DNA from: Gyrodactylus bullatarudis
Taxonomy: Eukaryota; Platyhelminthes; Monogenea; Gyrodactylidea; Gyrodactylidae
NCBI GenBank assembly: GCA_012064415.1
Contig: SSNU01000333.1
Span: 62,001 to 126,000, forward strand
Length of the DNA: 64,000 bases
Direction of reading: 5' to 3'
Position 1 is the stretch's first letter, and each line of letters starts with the position of its first letter. Below are positions 11,585 to 24,617 of this stretch, piece after piece. Made by a program: the position numbers and the translations under genes. A model generated the notes under the pieces. It was not told the origin of the DNA, made no database searches, and worked only from the letters and a program-made list of their open reading frames with translations.

Positions 11585-14500
11585 TTATTGAGTAACGGGG
11601 AAGAATGTGGAATTGGGCAGTTTAGCATCGTTACTAGCTGAAGAGAGAAGAGAGATGCTCCGACGGAAAACACGAGATGGACACGTGGAATGATCTTTTG
11701 TCAGGTAGTTTGGAATTGTATAACACAGCAAGTAGACAGTCATCCCGAACAGGAAGAGGAAAGTAAAGTTTTTACGCAACTTGGAGCTGGTCACTTTGGT
11801 CGTTTTTGTCTCAAGTGTATCGAGAGTCATGTCACTTTCATCACAGGTTTTATTACAGTTTTTCGAATCCTAAGAAAGTAATAAAATAAGAAAAACAGTA
11901 TTTTGACAGTATCTAATCTTTTGGTATTCCATCTAACTACTCTCAAGTATAGAGTTGCTATTTCAAAAAAAAAACTTGTTTAAAATTATTATCGAGAAAT
12001 CATATCGATAAATTTCAAATACAATCACCTGGACTCTAACTGCTCCAAAGCTTCAAAGATAGAGAAATTTTGAATCTAAAAATTAAGAAATTTTTGAACT
12101 AAATAAAACTAAAAATAATAGCATCAAAATAACTGTAGATTCGTAATCAGCGTATTTCTCTGTGAATTTTAGGATTACTCCTAGATGATCAGTGATTTTA
12201 TTGAATTTCAATCTTTTTAAGCAGACAATTTCGACTAAAGGTCATAAAATAAGAGGAGAGAAGGGAGAAAGGAAAGCTTTTGGAGTTTTTCTTCCCTCTC
12301 AGGAAGTGAAATCAAATGCTCTTACATAAATACTCTTCTTGTTTTTGGATAGATGGACATTTCTTTATTGATATATGTCCACAGAGAATTTATTACCTCT
12401 CTCAAATCATTCTAGGTCACCTTGACAACACAATCAAAAATATTAAACACATCTCTTAGAAAGTACACACAAAATGTGTGTATTTAATTGATGAAATTAT
12501 AATTAGTGGTTATATAATATATGATTGCATTATTTATCGGCTGAATGTAGTCGAGAATGAATGAAATGTAACCAAAAATTTCATGTTCTATTGGAAACTA
12601 TTTTTAACCATGAGTATTCGAGTAACAAAAGTAGATTGATAATTGAAATACAGCCGACTCTATTTCCAAAGCCTCTTCCAGACGTTTCAGTAGTGAGATA
12701 GTCAAGTACCTTCTTCAGTGGAATGAGACGCTTGTAATCTGAACTCTATTCATTTTACCTAAAAACCTTAGCATAACTATTGGTCAAAATCTTAAACCAA
12801 TCAGATAACCTGTTGAAAAATCAAACTTGAAATTAACCATTCGCTAAAACGATAATCTATGAAAATCTTCTTCTTTTATCGTACACTTACAACCGAAACG
12901 CCTGGAAGAGACTTTGGTAAAATATCGGTAATATTCCAATTAAATCTACTTTTACTAATATTCATAAAATATTTGAATTACCAGTTTTTTCTCAAGGAGA
13001 GGATTCATAAAATTGTGAATCCTCAGGTAGAGGAGATCAAAATGATCTATCAGGGTGTTGATGTCCTTCATGTGTTGAAAGATTACTTCCCTATTAGAGG
13101 CGGATGATGCCAGTTTATTCGGATCGTTTAGCGTGATCTGTTTAATGTAGGAGGAGAGGATTTGATTGAGGCGTCTCTTTGAGACATCGCACGTCTCCAG
13201 CCAGTCTTTACTATGGCTGAATAAATCTTTGAGGTCTTGTTTCTTCCTCTCCATTGGGGAATAGGACAATTCAAGGTTTAGCAGGGAATTCATTTTGGAC
13301 CAAGAGTTGAAGAGTAGGTTGAGTTCATCACAAATTTCCATCTCAGACTGATGATTTCCCTGGTAGTAGATTGGCGAAGATGACGAATCTGTTTGTATGG
13401 TCTTGTCATGAGACTTGTAGGTCTTCATAATAAATTTCATGTCTTCAGCAGGAGTTGAAGATTGCGAGAAGCTACGCGGGGGACTATCCAAGTCACTGGT
13501 ATACCCCGAGGTTGTCTGAGTCTATGGAGAGAAGTAAATTTTCAAGAGTTATTTGCATAGATGCATTATATTAGTTTAATAACTCAATAATCGACTAGAC
13601 GAATTTCATATTTTTCAATGGATTCTGGTCAAAAATATGAAAGCTATTCTCGATGAATTTGGCCATTAATAATTTTTATGGAAACCAATTCAAAAGACAC
13701 ACTTTCACTGGTTCAAGAAAAAAATCCAAGATCAGTTGAAATTGACAGTTCATTCAAAAATTGAATGGTGATAATTGGTTGTGCTGAAAAATAACGTTTG
13801 ATTGCTATCCCACCTTGAGATCGAAAACAATTTTCAGCTTTTAGTTCAAGAAAATGGGAAAATCGCGCCAAATCGAAATTTAAAATGCCTCCTATTTTTC
13901 CGGTTTCCAATAAAATCTTTAGAATTCGCAAATCCATCGAGAATATAGCTGAAGATTAATTAATCAGGGAGACATCAGAAATCCTGGGAAGAATAAATTT
14001 CTGTGAATTGAATTAGATTTTTGGAAACAAAAACATTGGGCGTGTAGAGGGAAATGAAAGCAAGTAAACATACAAGAACACAAGTTCCACATTCACAGGA
14101 GGGGAGGGGTTTCTTTACACACACAAATCTATCTCTCGCTCTCTTGTTATTGTGAATGCGAGGACTTGTGACACGAGAAAAGAAATGGGTTGGGAAATAA
14201 TAATAAGACATCACTTATTCCCAAGAATAAAAAAGTTGATGAGGAAGAAAAGTTAATGAGCTTATGATGAATGTATAGAATGTGACTCAAAGATAGATAC
14301 ATGAGAGATGATTAAGCTTTCTTTAATAACCTAAATTTCCTATCCATCGTTAGACTTTAGTTTGGAGAAAGATCTATATAGGAGGAGATATCAAGATGGA
14401 ATCAAAACTCAGGCAAAAAATATCAGGCATCAGGTCACCAGGAAGAATAACTCGAACATAGAAAAAGTACTTGAGATGAAGAAAAACCACTCTAAAGTGT

Positions 14501-17500
14501 AAAGAAAAGGTTCGCGTAGAACTCTCCATGTTTTCAGTTCAAAGGCATACAAAAAGGATGACTAGTTAGTCATCAGAATGGATCGCCTCAAGACTCAATC
14601 TCACTGCTCAGAGAGAAATAATACAGCAAGTAAACATTACATGTTCCAAAAGAGTGAGTAATATGAGCACTGTTTTTTGACTGTTTGACCTTTCTGGAGT
14701 GATAACAAGAAGGAGAAGGCGAAACTATCTCACTCTTTTATTTCACCTTTTGCAAACATTTAAATATTTGAGTCTACAAATTGCAAAAGAAAGAGTTTAC
14801 ACTGATAATCTCAAGAGGGACCTATGTAGCATCAATTTGATAGCAAAGAAGTTTTTATTTTGAAGATGATGCCAATTAGTTCAGAAATAGGAGCTTTATT
14901 TCGGGCAAACCCATCATCAGTGTGATACATGCCGTTTAGATACGATTTTGTCAAATAACTGGCATCATCTTCTTATTATTTCAAAACATGATCAGTGATA
15001 TTTTCAAGTATCTTACAGATCAAAAGTTTCTATATATTTTGAACAATACCACTAATCAAACAAAACATTTTTCTTTAGAAACAGGGAATTATCAGAAAAT
15101 AATAATGCATTTGATTTGAGCTTACGTTAGATTTGATATTGGCAAGGTTATCAGTTGTTTTGGCCATTTTTCGTTGCTCAAAGTAGTAGCTGAGGGAAGC
15201 ATCCATATCTGTCATTGTACTAGAATCAATTTTATTCGATTTATTGAGTATGGTTGTGGGGGAATCTGCAAGGGGTGTCATTGTTTCATCTAATTCATTA
15301 TTTCCATAATTGATCTTTGATGATCTATTACTGTGATAGGGGTGGTGATAAGTTGAAGGTGGTGAGGAACGTATCGGTAATTCTGATTGCTTGATTGTAG
15401 CTTCACCACCAGGGGTGTTACCATCGAAGCAGGCATCACGAAGGGAAATGTCCGATAGTTTTTCATCCCAGCTGTAGTCCTCGAATTGGGAGAGCAACTT
15501 TAGACAGGATCCACTCAAGTCTTGTTCTGTACTATTCGTGTAGACTTGATACTAAACAATTTTCATGTTAATTGTAAGCAATACTTCTTACTTTGAAATA
15601 AATATAGAAAATATCTCGAGTTATTAATGAAAATAAACCTAGTTGACATGAAGATGAGAATTTACTATTTTTACAAAAGATAGGAGTTGATATTTGGGAT
15701 GAAAATTAGACGGAAAATTCAAATTCGCCTGAAAAGTTTAAACAGAAATCGAGTATTTTGTCATGTTAACTAGCTTTAGGAACCAATGTCTATCTTTATG
15801 TTAGTTAAAGTAGAATATTTATCTTATCAATGGGAATTATCATAACGATGAAAGGTAATTTGTACTCTTCAAAATTTATGTTTGGCCTAGAGAGATTAGG
15901 CCCAATTGCATTCCTAAGGCGTTTACATGAAAAGCAAAGAACTCAGAAGAGCATATTATTAATTGCATAATTCATGAGGTGAGAGAATGGAGTCATCTTT
16001 TATTGTTATTGTAATACCTGGGTGAGTGTATAATGTAATGATTGCCTAATCATAGTTTTCTCCCTTGCAAAGAAAACCTCTCATATAAACAGCTCTGTGT
16101 CTCACGCTGAAAAAAAATCGTTGCTATGACATGAAGCTCTATAAGCAGAGTAGTAGATGAGAGTAAAAAAGATACAAGAGAGATGGATATAAAAATTCAT
16201 AGTTGATGATGATAAATTGACCTCTGAATCGGCTTCTTAAACATTGGCAATACATCATATCTCACAAATACAGCTTATCAATACAGAATAAACAAGAAAA
16301 TCAATTTTAAATCATATTTACACCTACAAAGGTTGTATCAAGGGGGAGTAGGGTAGTGAGTCAACATATATTATATATTTATAACCAAAGAGAAAAGCTA
16401 TTTTTCACGGATCTAATTAATAATTCTCTATAGTTTATTTTAAATAGTGAAATTTATTTTCATTCAGTTTTCTTTAGTAGTGTAATGTAAAATCTTAGTA
16501 AGAAAAAATTAAATTAGAATGAATCATATGGACCAATCAAAATGAATTTCATAGTAATTTATTATTTTTCATTGAATCGAGAGCCTAACCCAATTATTAA
16601 CCTTGAGAATAAAACCACACTTTGTAATATACTTTGCAAAATATTGAATGATATGATACTCATTAAGAGACAAATACTCAAGTCACACACATAATCGTGT
16701 TCATTCGATTTTTGTGAGAAAAATCAATAATTTTTAGTGAATTTTACCTGATCAGTATCCCAAGCCATTCCTGGAAGAGAGGAATCAGTATTGTTCAAAG
16801 CCTTTGATCCTTTCAGGCAACGTAGACGTCCCCTACGCATTTTGGTCATGCTCTTTTGAGTGGGAGAGTTGACTTCTTGATTGTCATAAATTTCATTGGA
16901 GACATCTTCATCTTCAATGTCCTCTATCGGGAGGGAATCATCATCCTCTTGTGAGATATAACTACTGGGCTCTGAAATATTTCGACTTTCATCATCATGG
17001 ACCAATCGATTATCTGATTTTAAACAGCTAAAACATAGTGGTTAATTTGGTGCATTTTTATGTTGAAAAAGATGGACTTACTGTTGACATTTTTTGTGAA
17101 TTCTGGCCAAATTCTTCATCTGTAGGTGACGATCCATTTTTTCGGCCAACTCTCTGGCCAGATAGTCATCATTAGAGGATATTGAAACATCAGAAGAATC
17201 GCAGCCTACATTTCCTTGGAAATCGAGGTCTCTATTATAGCTGAGATACTTGGCCGATGAAGTTGTATTTCTACGTTTTGGAGTAATCATTGATTTGTTG
17301 ATTCGACGGAATGGTCCTTTTACCGGAGACAAATTATAGCCCTTGTCGATATCTAGAAAGTAAGAGGTTTTGCTTGGTCAGGAAAGAGTTAAACTCCGAA
17401 ATAAATAAAAATGGATGAGCCTTTTCGAATGACCTTTGAAAGAACGAAACTAAATCAAAAGTACAAAGAAATATTTTTCACTTGAATTGCAGAAATAAAA

Positions 17501-20500
17501 TACTCTGAGTGAATCTGTGAGTCGCTTTTCTTGTAAACAATGTGGTGAATATATGAGATATTGCCAATTTTATACTGCAGCAATAGAAAAAGGGAGGTTT
17601 CACAATTCTCAAATGGAGAAATTGTTACATTATCAAGTTTAACATGAGTTTATAATTGGTGCTTGTAGTGAAAAAAACAAATTTCTCAAGGTGAAATAAA
17701 TCTGATTGCATAAATATATATGTGGAGATTAACACTAATGTTTAGAATAAATCATTTAATTTATAACACACAAGATTTGGAGGTCACAAATTAACTCGAA
17801 TATTTTTCTGGTACAGAAACCTGTAATATTTACTTTTGGCTAATTTTATTGATTGAAATTTGTCTAAATTCATTTCAACAGTTTCATAATATGTTGATAA
17901 TTCACTTAGTATTAATAGTTTGATTCCCTTCTCAATTATCATGAGAGAAGAATGGATCATAGAAAGTAGACTTTTTTCACAGCTTATAATATTCTCTCAC
18001 ATTCGTATTATCTTGTTATCTGATATATTGATACATATTATAATTGTTATATAAAGCCACATTTACGAGAATCTACATACAGAAGACTCAATAGAAGAAA
18101 AGGCTGATAAAGAAGGTATGAAGAAGTTAAAAACCATTAGAGAATAGAAAGATTTGGCTCTATAGAAAGATTATGAAAAAGAATATGAACTTTTATGAAT
18201 ATACATGGTGTAATAAGACAAGTGTTTTATTCACTCTAAGTGTGTAATATGAACACGGTTTGTACTCAAAATCTTTAACTAAAGAGGGTCTTGTTCAAGT
18301 ATAATTACAAGAGAGTAAATTACTAACAGGATGTCCTTCTTCGGGATTTCTTCACGCGCAAGGAACTGCAATCGGATCGGTCGGCATCAGCAGAAAATTC
18401 ATCGTAAAAGCTGTGCTTATGTGCTTGGTTGTCATAGGCGACATCAGGTCTGCTAAAATGTCTAGACTGTCTCATTATGAATAAATCCTGATTGTTCTCA
18501 TCACGACACAGGTGCTGAGGTGATCTTGAAGTGAAAATAAGTTTAGATTGAATTTCAAAATACAAAAGGTCAATATGCGCAGATAAAGTGAAAAGTTTTC
18601 ATTTATCGTACAAAATCAATAGGCTCACTCGATGGTTTCTTCAACATTATCATGAGTTGTACTGTTATTTTTTCCCTTGTACAGGTGGAATGTGGAAAAA
18701 GTCCCATCAGAGAAACGAGAATAGTTCAAGTTACTCCTGACGAAGCCGCTATCTTGATTCAAGTTCAATGAAGCACTTCGGTACATTCGATTAAATTTGT
18801 ATTTCCGAGAGATATTGTTGAAAGAGTCCGTATCTTGCATGTAACATCCGCTATCTGAAGTTTTAATAGGAGAATCAGCTGATAGATACGACAAAGCTTG
18901 TCTATGCAAGTCAGAGATACGAAATTCATCATCAAACTCATAGTTGATAAATAGGGAAAATTGACTCATTATTATTCTATTTTCATCAGTATAGCTCCTT
19001 GGGAGATTATAATACAAAATTGAAGTTCATCAATAGTGCACACACAAGTTGAAGACAAACACTCTAGAATTCACCTTCAAGTACTCAATGCATGTATAGT
19101 ATTTAAATTTGTATATTCTCTCAAAGTGACCAATCAAATAGAGTTATTGTCTCAACCAATGAAAAGACGCTATGAATTTGTGAATTTAAAATAGCACGCA
19201 TGTAGTACGCATGTACAAAATTTAATTACATAAAATGAGAAATGTATAATCATAGCTATAGTGGAAGAAAGTAAACTTTTCTTGACTCCAACGGGTAGAA
19301 AGAGGAATGTGTGATTAATAATAGGAGACATAATTCGTCCCCTCAAAATACACTCCCAAATTTTTAAGGCGTTGACCATTATAAAGGAGTTTAAATAGGA
19401 ACTAAAATTCATATTTAACAAACTACTCAGCAAAAAAGGCATTAATAATAACAATAATAGCTCAGAGGGTAAAAAGACTAATGAAAAGTATGCAAGAACT
19501 AAACTAAAGTATCGATTTGTTTTGGGAAATTGTGCCCACATTTGAATAAATCTTAAATCAGATTAGACTCATTGTAGTATTATTAGTAATAATTTATTAC
19601 TACTTGTACGGGACCACTATGAGAGACAAGCATTTATTCTCAAAGTCTTTTTCTTCTTAAAACTTCATAGAGCTATTGATATTCCTTTCAAGCCTCGTTT
19701 CCCCTTCCCCCTTTTTTTGTTTCAGGAGGGATTGGGAAAGGGGATTGTTATGGCAATGTAGACATTATTTCATCAAAGATAAAAGACTTGCTTTTTTTGA
19801 TTGACTCGGGAGAATTCGAGGATCTTGTTGTGGACGATAAAAAGTTCTAAATGAAAAAGTCTATTAGAAAGTTGACAGGTTGAGACTTGACTTGTGCAAA
19901 ATTTACATTTTTCAAAGTCTGCAGGCTACTGCCCAGGGAGGAAGATGGTACATCATGGTACTTTGAGGGGGTGGGCGCTAGACAATCCTCAGACATGCCA
20001 AAGAGTGAATAATGACCCAGATTATTATCAAATGTCTCCTGGGTATCTTTAAACCGGGACAAGAGCAGAATTTCTATCTCCAGGATACCGAGCCAAATTT
20101 TCGAGCAGTCCTCACGAATTGTGAGAGCCTCCATGTGAAGAGTGCGCAATAGTTCAAGGGGTATGTCTTCTTCTTGTTCATGATTCAACTCATTGGGCTT
20201 GTCTAGTAGCACTGTCAACAAGGAAATCATGTCGTTGAGAATTCGGCTGGCCAATTTTACATCATCTTTTTTCTCCTGGAAAAAATTAAGAAGAAAAAGT
20301 GTGATTAATGATGTAGATACTTTAAAGTAGTTATGATATTACCTTATTAATTAGCATGAGTTGATTCTGTTCATCATTGGTGAGCGTGTACAAAGTTCTG
20401 ACTGACTGAATATCTAGTGAGATTGAAGGTTAAAAGGATGACTTACCGATGGTCTCAAAGTCCTTCATCCATTTTCGCACTCCGTCCAGATCAATAAGAA

Positions 20501-22351
20501 GATCTATCAATTGAATCATGAGTTAATGTAATTGAGAATGAAAGAATCAAGTACTTTCTAAACTACAAAGAGAGAGTAGCACAACTTGTATTAGATTAAT
20601 TAATGATTCTCAAAGAGACTGAATGGCCCTCTTCTTCTTTTAAAACGAAAACGAAAGAGAGAGTATATTCAAGAGCACAAAAATGACTTTTGATGTGTAC
20701 GACTGTAGAAGAGAATACACTTTGCATTTGTATGAATAGACACTGAGAGAGAAGAATATTATTACACTACTGTATCGAAATAAGTCAAAAGATTGGATCA
20801 ATTCATATAAACAAGTCTAATTAGGTGAATTACAGCTAAAGCTTTTTGATTTAAAAAATATGGGGACAATTCTTCCTTGCGTAAATGGTTTAGAGAATTT
20901 ACAAATTTACTTTTAAATTTTTATTTTTTGAGATAATAAAATATCGATTAATTGGATTTGAAAATTAATTTTGATTAGTAAGCAAAATCGAATGATTCAC
21001 GAGAATTATGATTGAAACAGCTAAAAAAAGTTGAAAATCGACCACATGTTAACTTTTGGTAACTATTATCAAATTCATGTTTATGCAATACTTTTTGATC
21101 GAGCCTAGCCAAATGGAGTTGTAGCAAATAACTGTTTGATAAAATTATTAAAAAGAAAATAATAAACCAAGTCGAATTGAATAAACTTTAATACTAAGAT
21201 ACTTTTTATACTTTAAATAATATCCAAGTGATTTTCTATGAAGAAAATCTCAAATCAAGACTATTCAAGATTTATAGAAAAATTCTCAATCTAAAAATAC
21301 CGTATTTTATTGAAATTGGAAACGAAAAAATATTTTTCAATGATCAGCTGTAGAGGAGTTTTTGCGGAATAAATAAAATAGACACTTTATGAGATTATAA
21401 CCAAGTTTGTGGGAAAATTAAAATAAAGACAATAAAAAGCAGGCTTCGAATGATGAGAAAATCAATAAAAGCCTAGGTAAAATTTTTGTGACGATAGAAC
21501 ACTGTTATAATATTGATTCTTCAATTGTCTGGTTAATTAGAAAAGTAAAGGGGTGGTAAGGGAAGAGAAAATTTTTCATGCATGACCAAAAAAAGACGAA
21601 AAACAGGGGAAATCAATTAAATAAAAAGTGTATGTAACCTCTAGATCATTGTTATAAAAGAGAGGATTCCCTCCCAACTTGAATCACAAATCAATTATAA
21701 TAACAATCTATATTGGTTTGACAGTTGAATAGAAATAATTTCGATCAAGCATAAAATAATAACTGAATTAAAAAATACTTTGATGGATGCTGTAATCAAT
21801 AAATCCCTCATGATTTATATATAATCAAAACTTGCGAAAAATAGTGGTGTATTTTAAATTCGATTAGCAAGCCTTACAACACTAAATAATTAATTTACAA
21901 ATTGTTTGAGAAATTGATGAGTTCAATTGAATAACAAAACAAGTTTAAAGAACAAAATTTAAATTGAAAAGACAAACAATAAACTAAAAGGAACCAATTA
22001 GTAAGTAAAATTTAGTTAAACGAAAAGTCATTTATGAGATAACTACTATTATAAATACAGAGAAAAAAATTACAGAATAACAAAACTATGAATAAACTCA
22101 CTGTTATAAGTCTTTTTATAATTGTAGAATGGATCGAAGGAGAAATCATGGGAAAAACTATGATCGACGTTTATGGAGAATAATTTTGACTTGGTTTCGC
22201 TTCTTCTCTTATTCAAATTCTTTAATTTCATCTAAAATGATGTTATCAATAAAAGATTTACAGTTCTATTGTAATTGATAGAATAAGAACCATCTGGTAG
22301 ATGAAGATGTTCTTGAAGCCGTATATTTCTGTTATGAATCTCATGATCCAT
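11585..22351 (-). CDS. Large tail-anchored protein with KASH-like C-terminus (nesprin/Klarsicht-like)
   Basis: Exons in transcript order: 22262-22351, 22102-22231, 20447-20503, 20343-20413, 19907-20275, 18629-18936, 18328-18524, 17082-17352, 16748-17027, 15126-15551, 12982-13521, 11585-11869. All junctions are GT-AG and in phase, giving 1007 aa. An alternative start is the ATG at 20519, with an in-frame stop just upstream. The N-terminal part and exon 12982-13521 contain Trp-bearing helices (LLFNSWSKMNSLL, SKDWLETC) like degenerate spectrin repeats. The middle is Ser/acid-rich and disordered. The last exon ends in a basic stretch, one membrane span (FTFLFLFGMTVYLLCYTIP) and a luminal tail with C....FRRS...LL, resembling KASH CxxxxFARSF..ML. 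The usual PPPX end is absent. A LINC-complex role is inferred. Confidence 0.6.
11870..12981 (-). other. Last intron of KASH-like gene, contains a repeat
   Basis: About 1.1 kb between the spectrin-like exon and the membrane-anchor exon. It contains dispersed repeat copy 2 (12701-12825). Nothing else is seen. Confidence 0.6.
12701..12825 (+). repeat. Dispersed repeat, copy 2
   Basis: Diverged match to 2-160 on the same strand, with the same order of blocks (GTCAAGTACCTTCTTCA, TGAACTCTATT, AAACCAATCAGATAACC). It sits inside an intron. Confidence 0.6.
13522..15125 (-). other. Intron of KASH-like gene
   Basis: AT-rich with purine-rich tracts. Open frames at 13713-13937 and 13975-14214 (-) have no flanking splice sites in phase and are treated as chance. 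Confidence 0.5.
18937..19906 (-). other. Intron of KASH-like gene
   Basis: Contains a 123-codon hydrophobic open frame at 19170-19541 (-) with no supporting splice sites, in a very AT-rich stretch. I leave it as intron. Confidence 0.45.
20504..22101 (-). other. Long 5' intron of KASH-like gene
   Basis: 1.6 kb of AT-rich DNA with no coding sequence seen. If the short isoform starting at 20519 exists, its promoter would be here. Confidence 0.5.
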
Positions 22352-22500
22352 CTGTTTATTATAATTTAAAATAAAAAAATTTTTGAAGAATGAACGTAGT
22401 AAAATAAAATTCTCAGACTAAACTTGTGTTGTTTGTCTGGAAAATGCTGGTGTTTATTCAAAACCCTAAGATCATTCCATAGTTTTCATTCCGATTAAAA
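22352..22500. promoter_or_regulatory. Bidirectional promoter, KASH-like gene / HADHB
   Basis: 149 bases between the divergent start codons at 22351 (-) and 22501 (+). The gap must hold both leaders and both promoters. No TATA box is clearly placed for either side. Confidence 0.6.
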
Positions 22501-24326
22501 ATGCAGATTTTATTCGGTAAAAATATTTCTTCTCTTAAAAATATTCTAACGAAGAATATATCTGTTAGCAATAGTCGTTACAAGTCAACTTCATCATCAA
22601 ATGGCTCGGATATAGTATTATGTGAAGGTGTTAGGACACCTTTTCTTGTAAGTGGTACACAGTACAACTCGTTAATGCCTCATCATCTTCAGAAAGAGGC
22701 ATTTAAAGGACTTTTGAATAGGACTAAAGTTAATCCAAATGATATTGATTACATTACTGCTGGTACTGTTATTCAAGAAGTGAAAACTTCAAATGTAGCC
22801 CGTGAGGCCGCTCTCGCTGCAGGATTTAATACTAATACTCCAGCTCATACTGTCACTATGGCATGCATTAGCTCAAACCAAGCTATTACCGCAATAATCG
22901 GATTAATTAACTCAAAATCTATAAAAACAGGTGTTGCTGGAGGGGTTGATTTCATGTCTGATGTCCCTATCAGACATAGCAGAAAGATGCGACAACTTAT
23001 GTTGAAATTTCCCAAAGCTAAAAAGCTCCCTGATCGAATTGCACTGGTTGCACAAATGTTGAATCCATCCAACTTGACCCCAGAACTTCCAGCCGTAGCT
23101 GAATTTTCATCCAACGAGACAATGGGCCATTCGGCAGATAGACTAGCTGCTGCTTTTGGAATCTCGCGAGAAGATCAGGACAATTTCGCCAATCGTTCTC
23201 ATACTTTAGCAAAAAAGGCTCAAGATGAAAAGAAACTCCACGATGTCTTATCCATCAAAATTTCCGCTCAACCCAAGACCATCTCAGAGGACAACGGAAT
23301 CCGCCCTTCTACGTCAGAAGTGATGAAGAAATTGAAGCCAGCATTTATCAAACCACACGGGACAGTCACAGCTGCAAATTCTAGTTTTCTCACTGACGGA
23401 GCATCAGCTTGTCTGATCTCGACCAGAGAAAATTCCCGAGCCAAAGGTTGGAAACAACTGGGTGTACTCAAGGATTTTGTCTATGTCGCTCAGGATCCAT
23501 TTGACCAGCTTCTCTTAGGTCCTGCCTATGCTATACAAAAGTTGGTACCTTTTTTTATAAAGAAATTCCTATGTATCTCAAATTCCATTCTCAATAGATA
23601 ACTAACTTTATCAAGTGATGGCTTAGAGTATTGGGATAAACTTGAAAATATTTCTCCATGATTATTTCTCCTGTCATCCGGTTATCTCTTGTTATCATAA
23701 ACTAAAAGACATAACATTCATTCTTCGTCTCAATCCTACAATAATAATAATGTCAATGTGTAATTGTAGTTTTGGGTTTAAATGTATTTCTATCAGAAAA
23801 AAACTATCAAAAGAGAAATATAGGAAGACATCCTGGAGAATCTTCTAATAGACATTTTAAGCATTTTTTTGTTTCGGAAAAAAATCGATTCTTTGACCTG
23901 GTAACGTTTTCTTGGTTTTTTATTACTTGGTTTATAGAGAAAAAAATTAGAAAATTGATTTTTATTTTTGCCTGTTTATTTATTGAATTTAGACTATTAG
24001 CGCGAAACAAGTTGACCCTGAATGATATTCAAGTCTTTGAATTACACGAAGCCTTTGCTGGTCAGGTTCTGGCCAATCTTGCTGCCATTAACAGTGAACG
24101 ATTCTGTAATCAGCACATGAACTGTTCAGCTCTCGGAGACTTGCCCATGGACAAATTGAATACTCGAGGGGGTAGTCTAAGCCTTGGACATCCATTCGGT
24201 GCCACAGGCGTACGATTGGTTACAACAGCTTCCCATCGACTTCGTGAAGAAGGAGGCCAACTTGCTGTAGTCGCTGCATGTGCAGCTGGTGGTCTTGGCC
24301 ATGCCATGCTTATTGAAGCTTGCTAG
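22501..24326 (+). CDS. HADHB: Mitochondrial trifunctional enzyme beta subunit (3-ketoacyl-CoA thiolase)
   Basis: Last step of mitochondrial beta-oxidation: thiolytic cleavage of 3-ketoacyl-CoA in the matrix. Exons 22501-23540 and 23993-24326 join in phase (2/1) to give 457 aa, close to the human length. The N-terminus ([19 protein letters not shown]) is a basic, acid-free transit peptide. The nucleophilic cysteine lies in [13 protein letters not shown], the family signature. The C-terminal half has [27 protein letters not shown] and [10 protein letters not shown] with the catalytic His and Cys. It belongs to the HADHB branch rather than ACAA1/2 by these motifs. An AATAAA is 86 bases after the stop, and the next gene begins soon after on the same strand. 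Confidence 0.96.
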
Positions 24327-24411
24327 AATTAATTATGCAATCAATCGAGATAATCATTTTTTATTCTTTCTACAAGATATGAAAATATTTTCCACTGTGA
24401 TTTTGAATAGA

Positions 24412-24417
24412 AATAAA
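24412..24417 (+). terminator. Polyadenylation signal of HADHB
   Basis: AATAAA 86 bases after the stop and about 95 bases before a strong splice acceptor that opens the next gene. This spacing is typical of a polycistronic unit resolved by trans-splicing. Confidence 0.55.
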
Positions 24418-24510
24418 CTTTTATTAGTACAAATCAATGCAGTCTTCAACTTTTTCCTTTAATCAATATCTCACCTTGTTCTAATCTTTATTAATACATT
24501 TTTCCTTTGC

Positions 24511-24512
24511 AG
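24511..24512 (+). other. Splice acceptor at the 5' end of the NMNAT-type gene (candidate trans-splice site)
   Basis: The AG follows a pyrimidine tract (TTTTTCCTTTGCAG). No upstream coding exon is seen in the 184 bases back to the HADHB stop. The frame is open from the first codon after the AG. Confidence 0.5.
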
Positions 24513-24617
24513 AACATTACAGAGTCCTGTTATGGATCAGTAGATAGAAACAAGCCAAAACTTTTCAAAGATCAATTCTTTTCCGAAAAGTCAAGTACTG
24601 TTGATAGGACAAAGGAA

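Noticed and set aside
19170..19541. 123-codon hydrophobic frame on the minus strand
   Set aside because: Within an intron of the KASH-like gene, no in-phase splice sites, composition explained by AT-rich DNA.
22845..23471. Long minus-strand frames inside HADHB
   Set aside because: Antisense shadows of thiolase coding sequence.
23772..23992. Extension of the second HADHB exon frame upstream
   Set aside because: Low-complexity intronic sequence ([16 protein letters not shown]); thiolase homology begins exactly after the acceptor at 23992.
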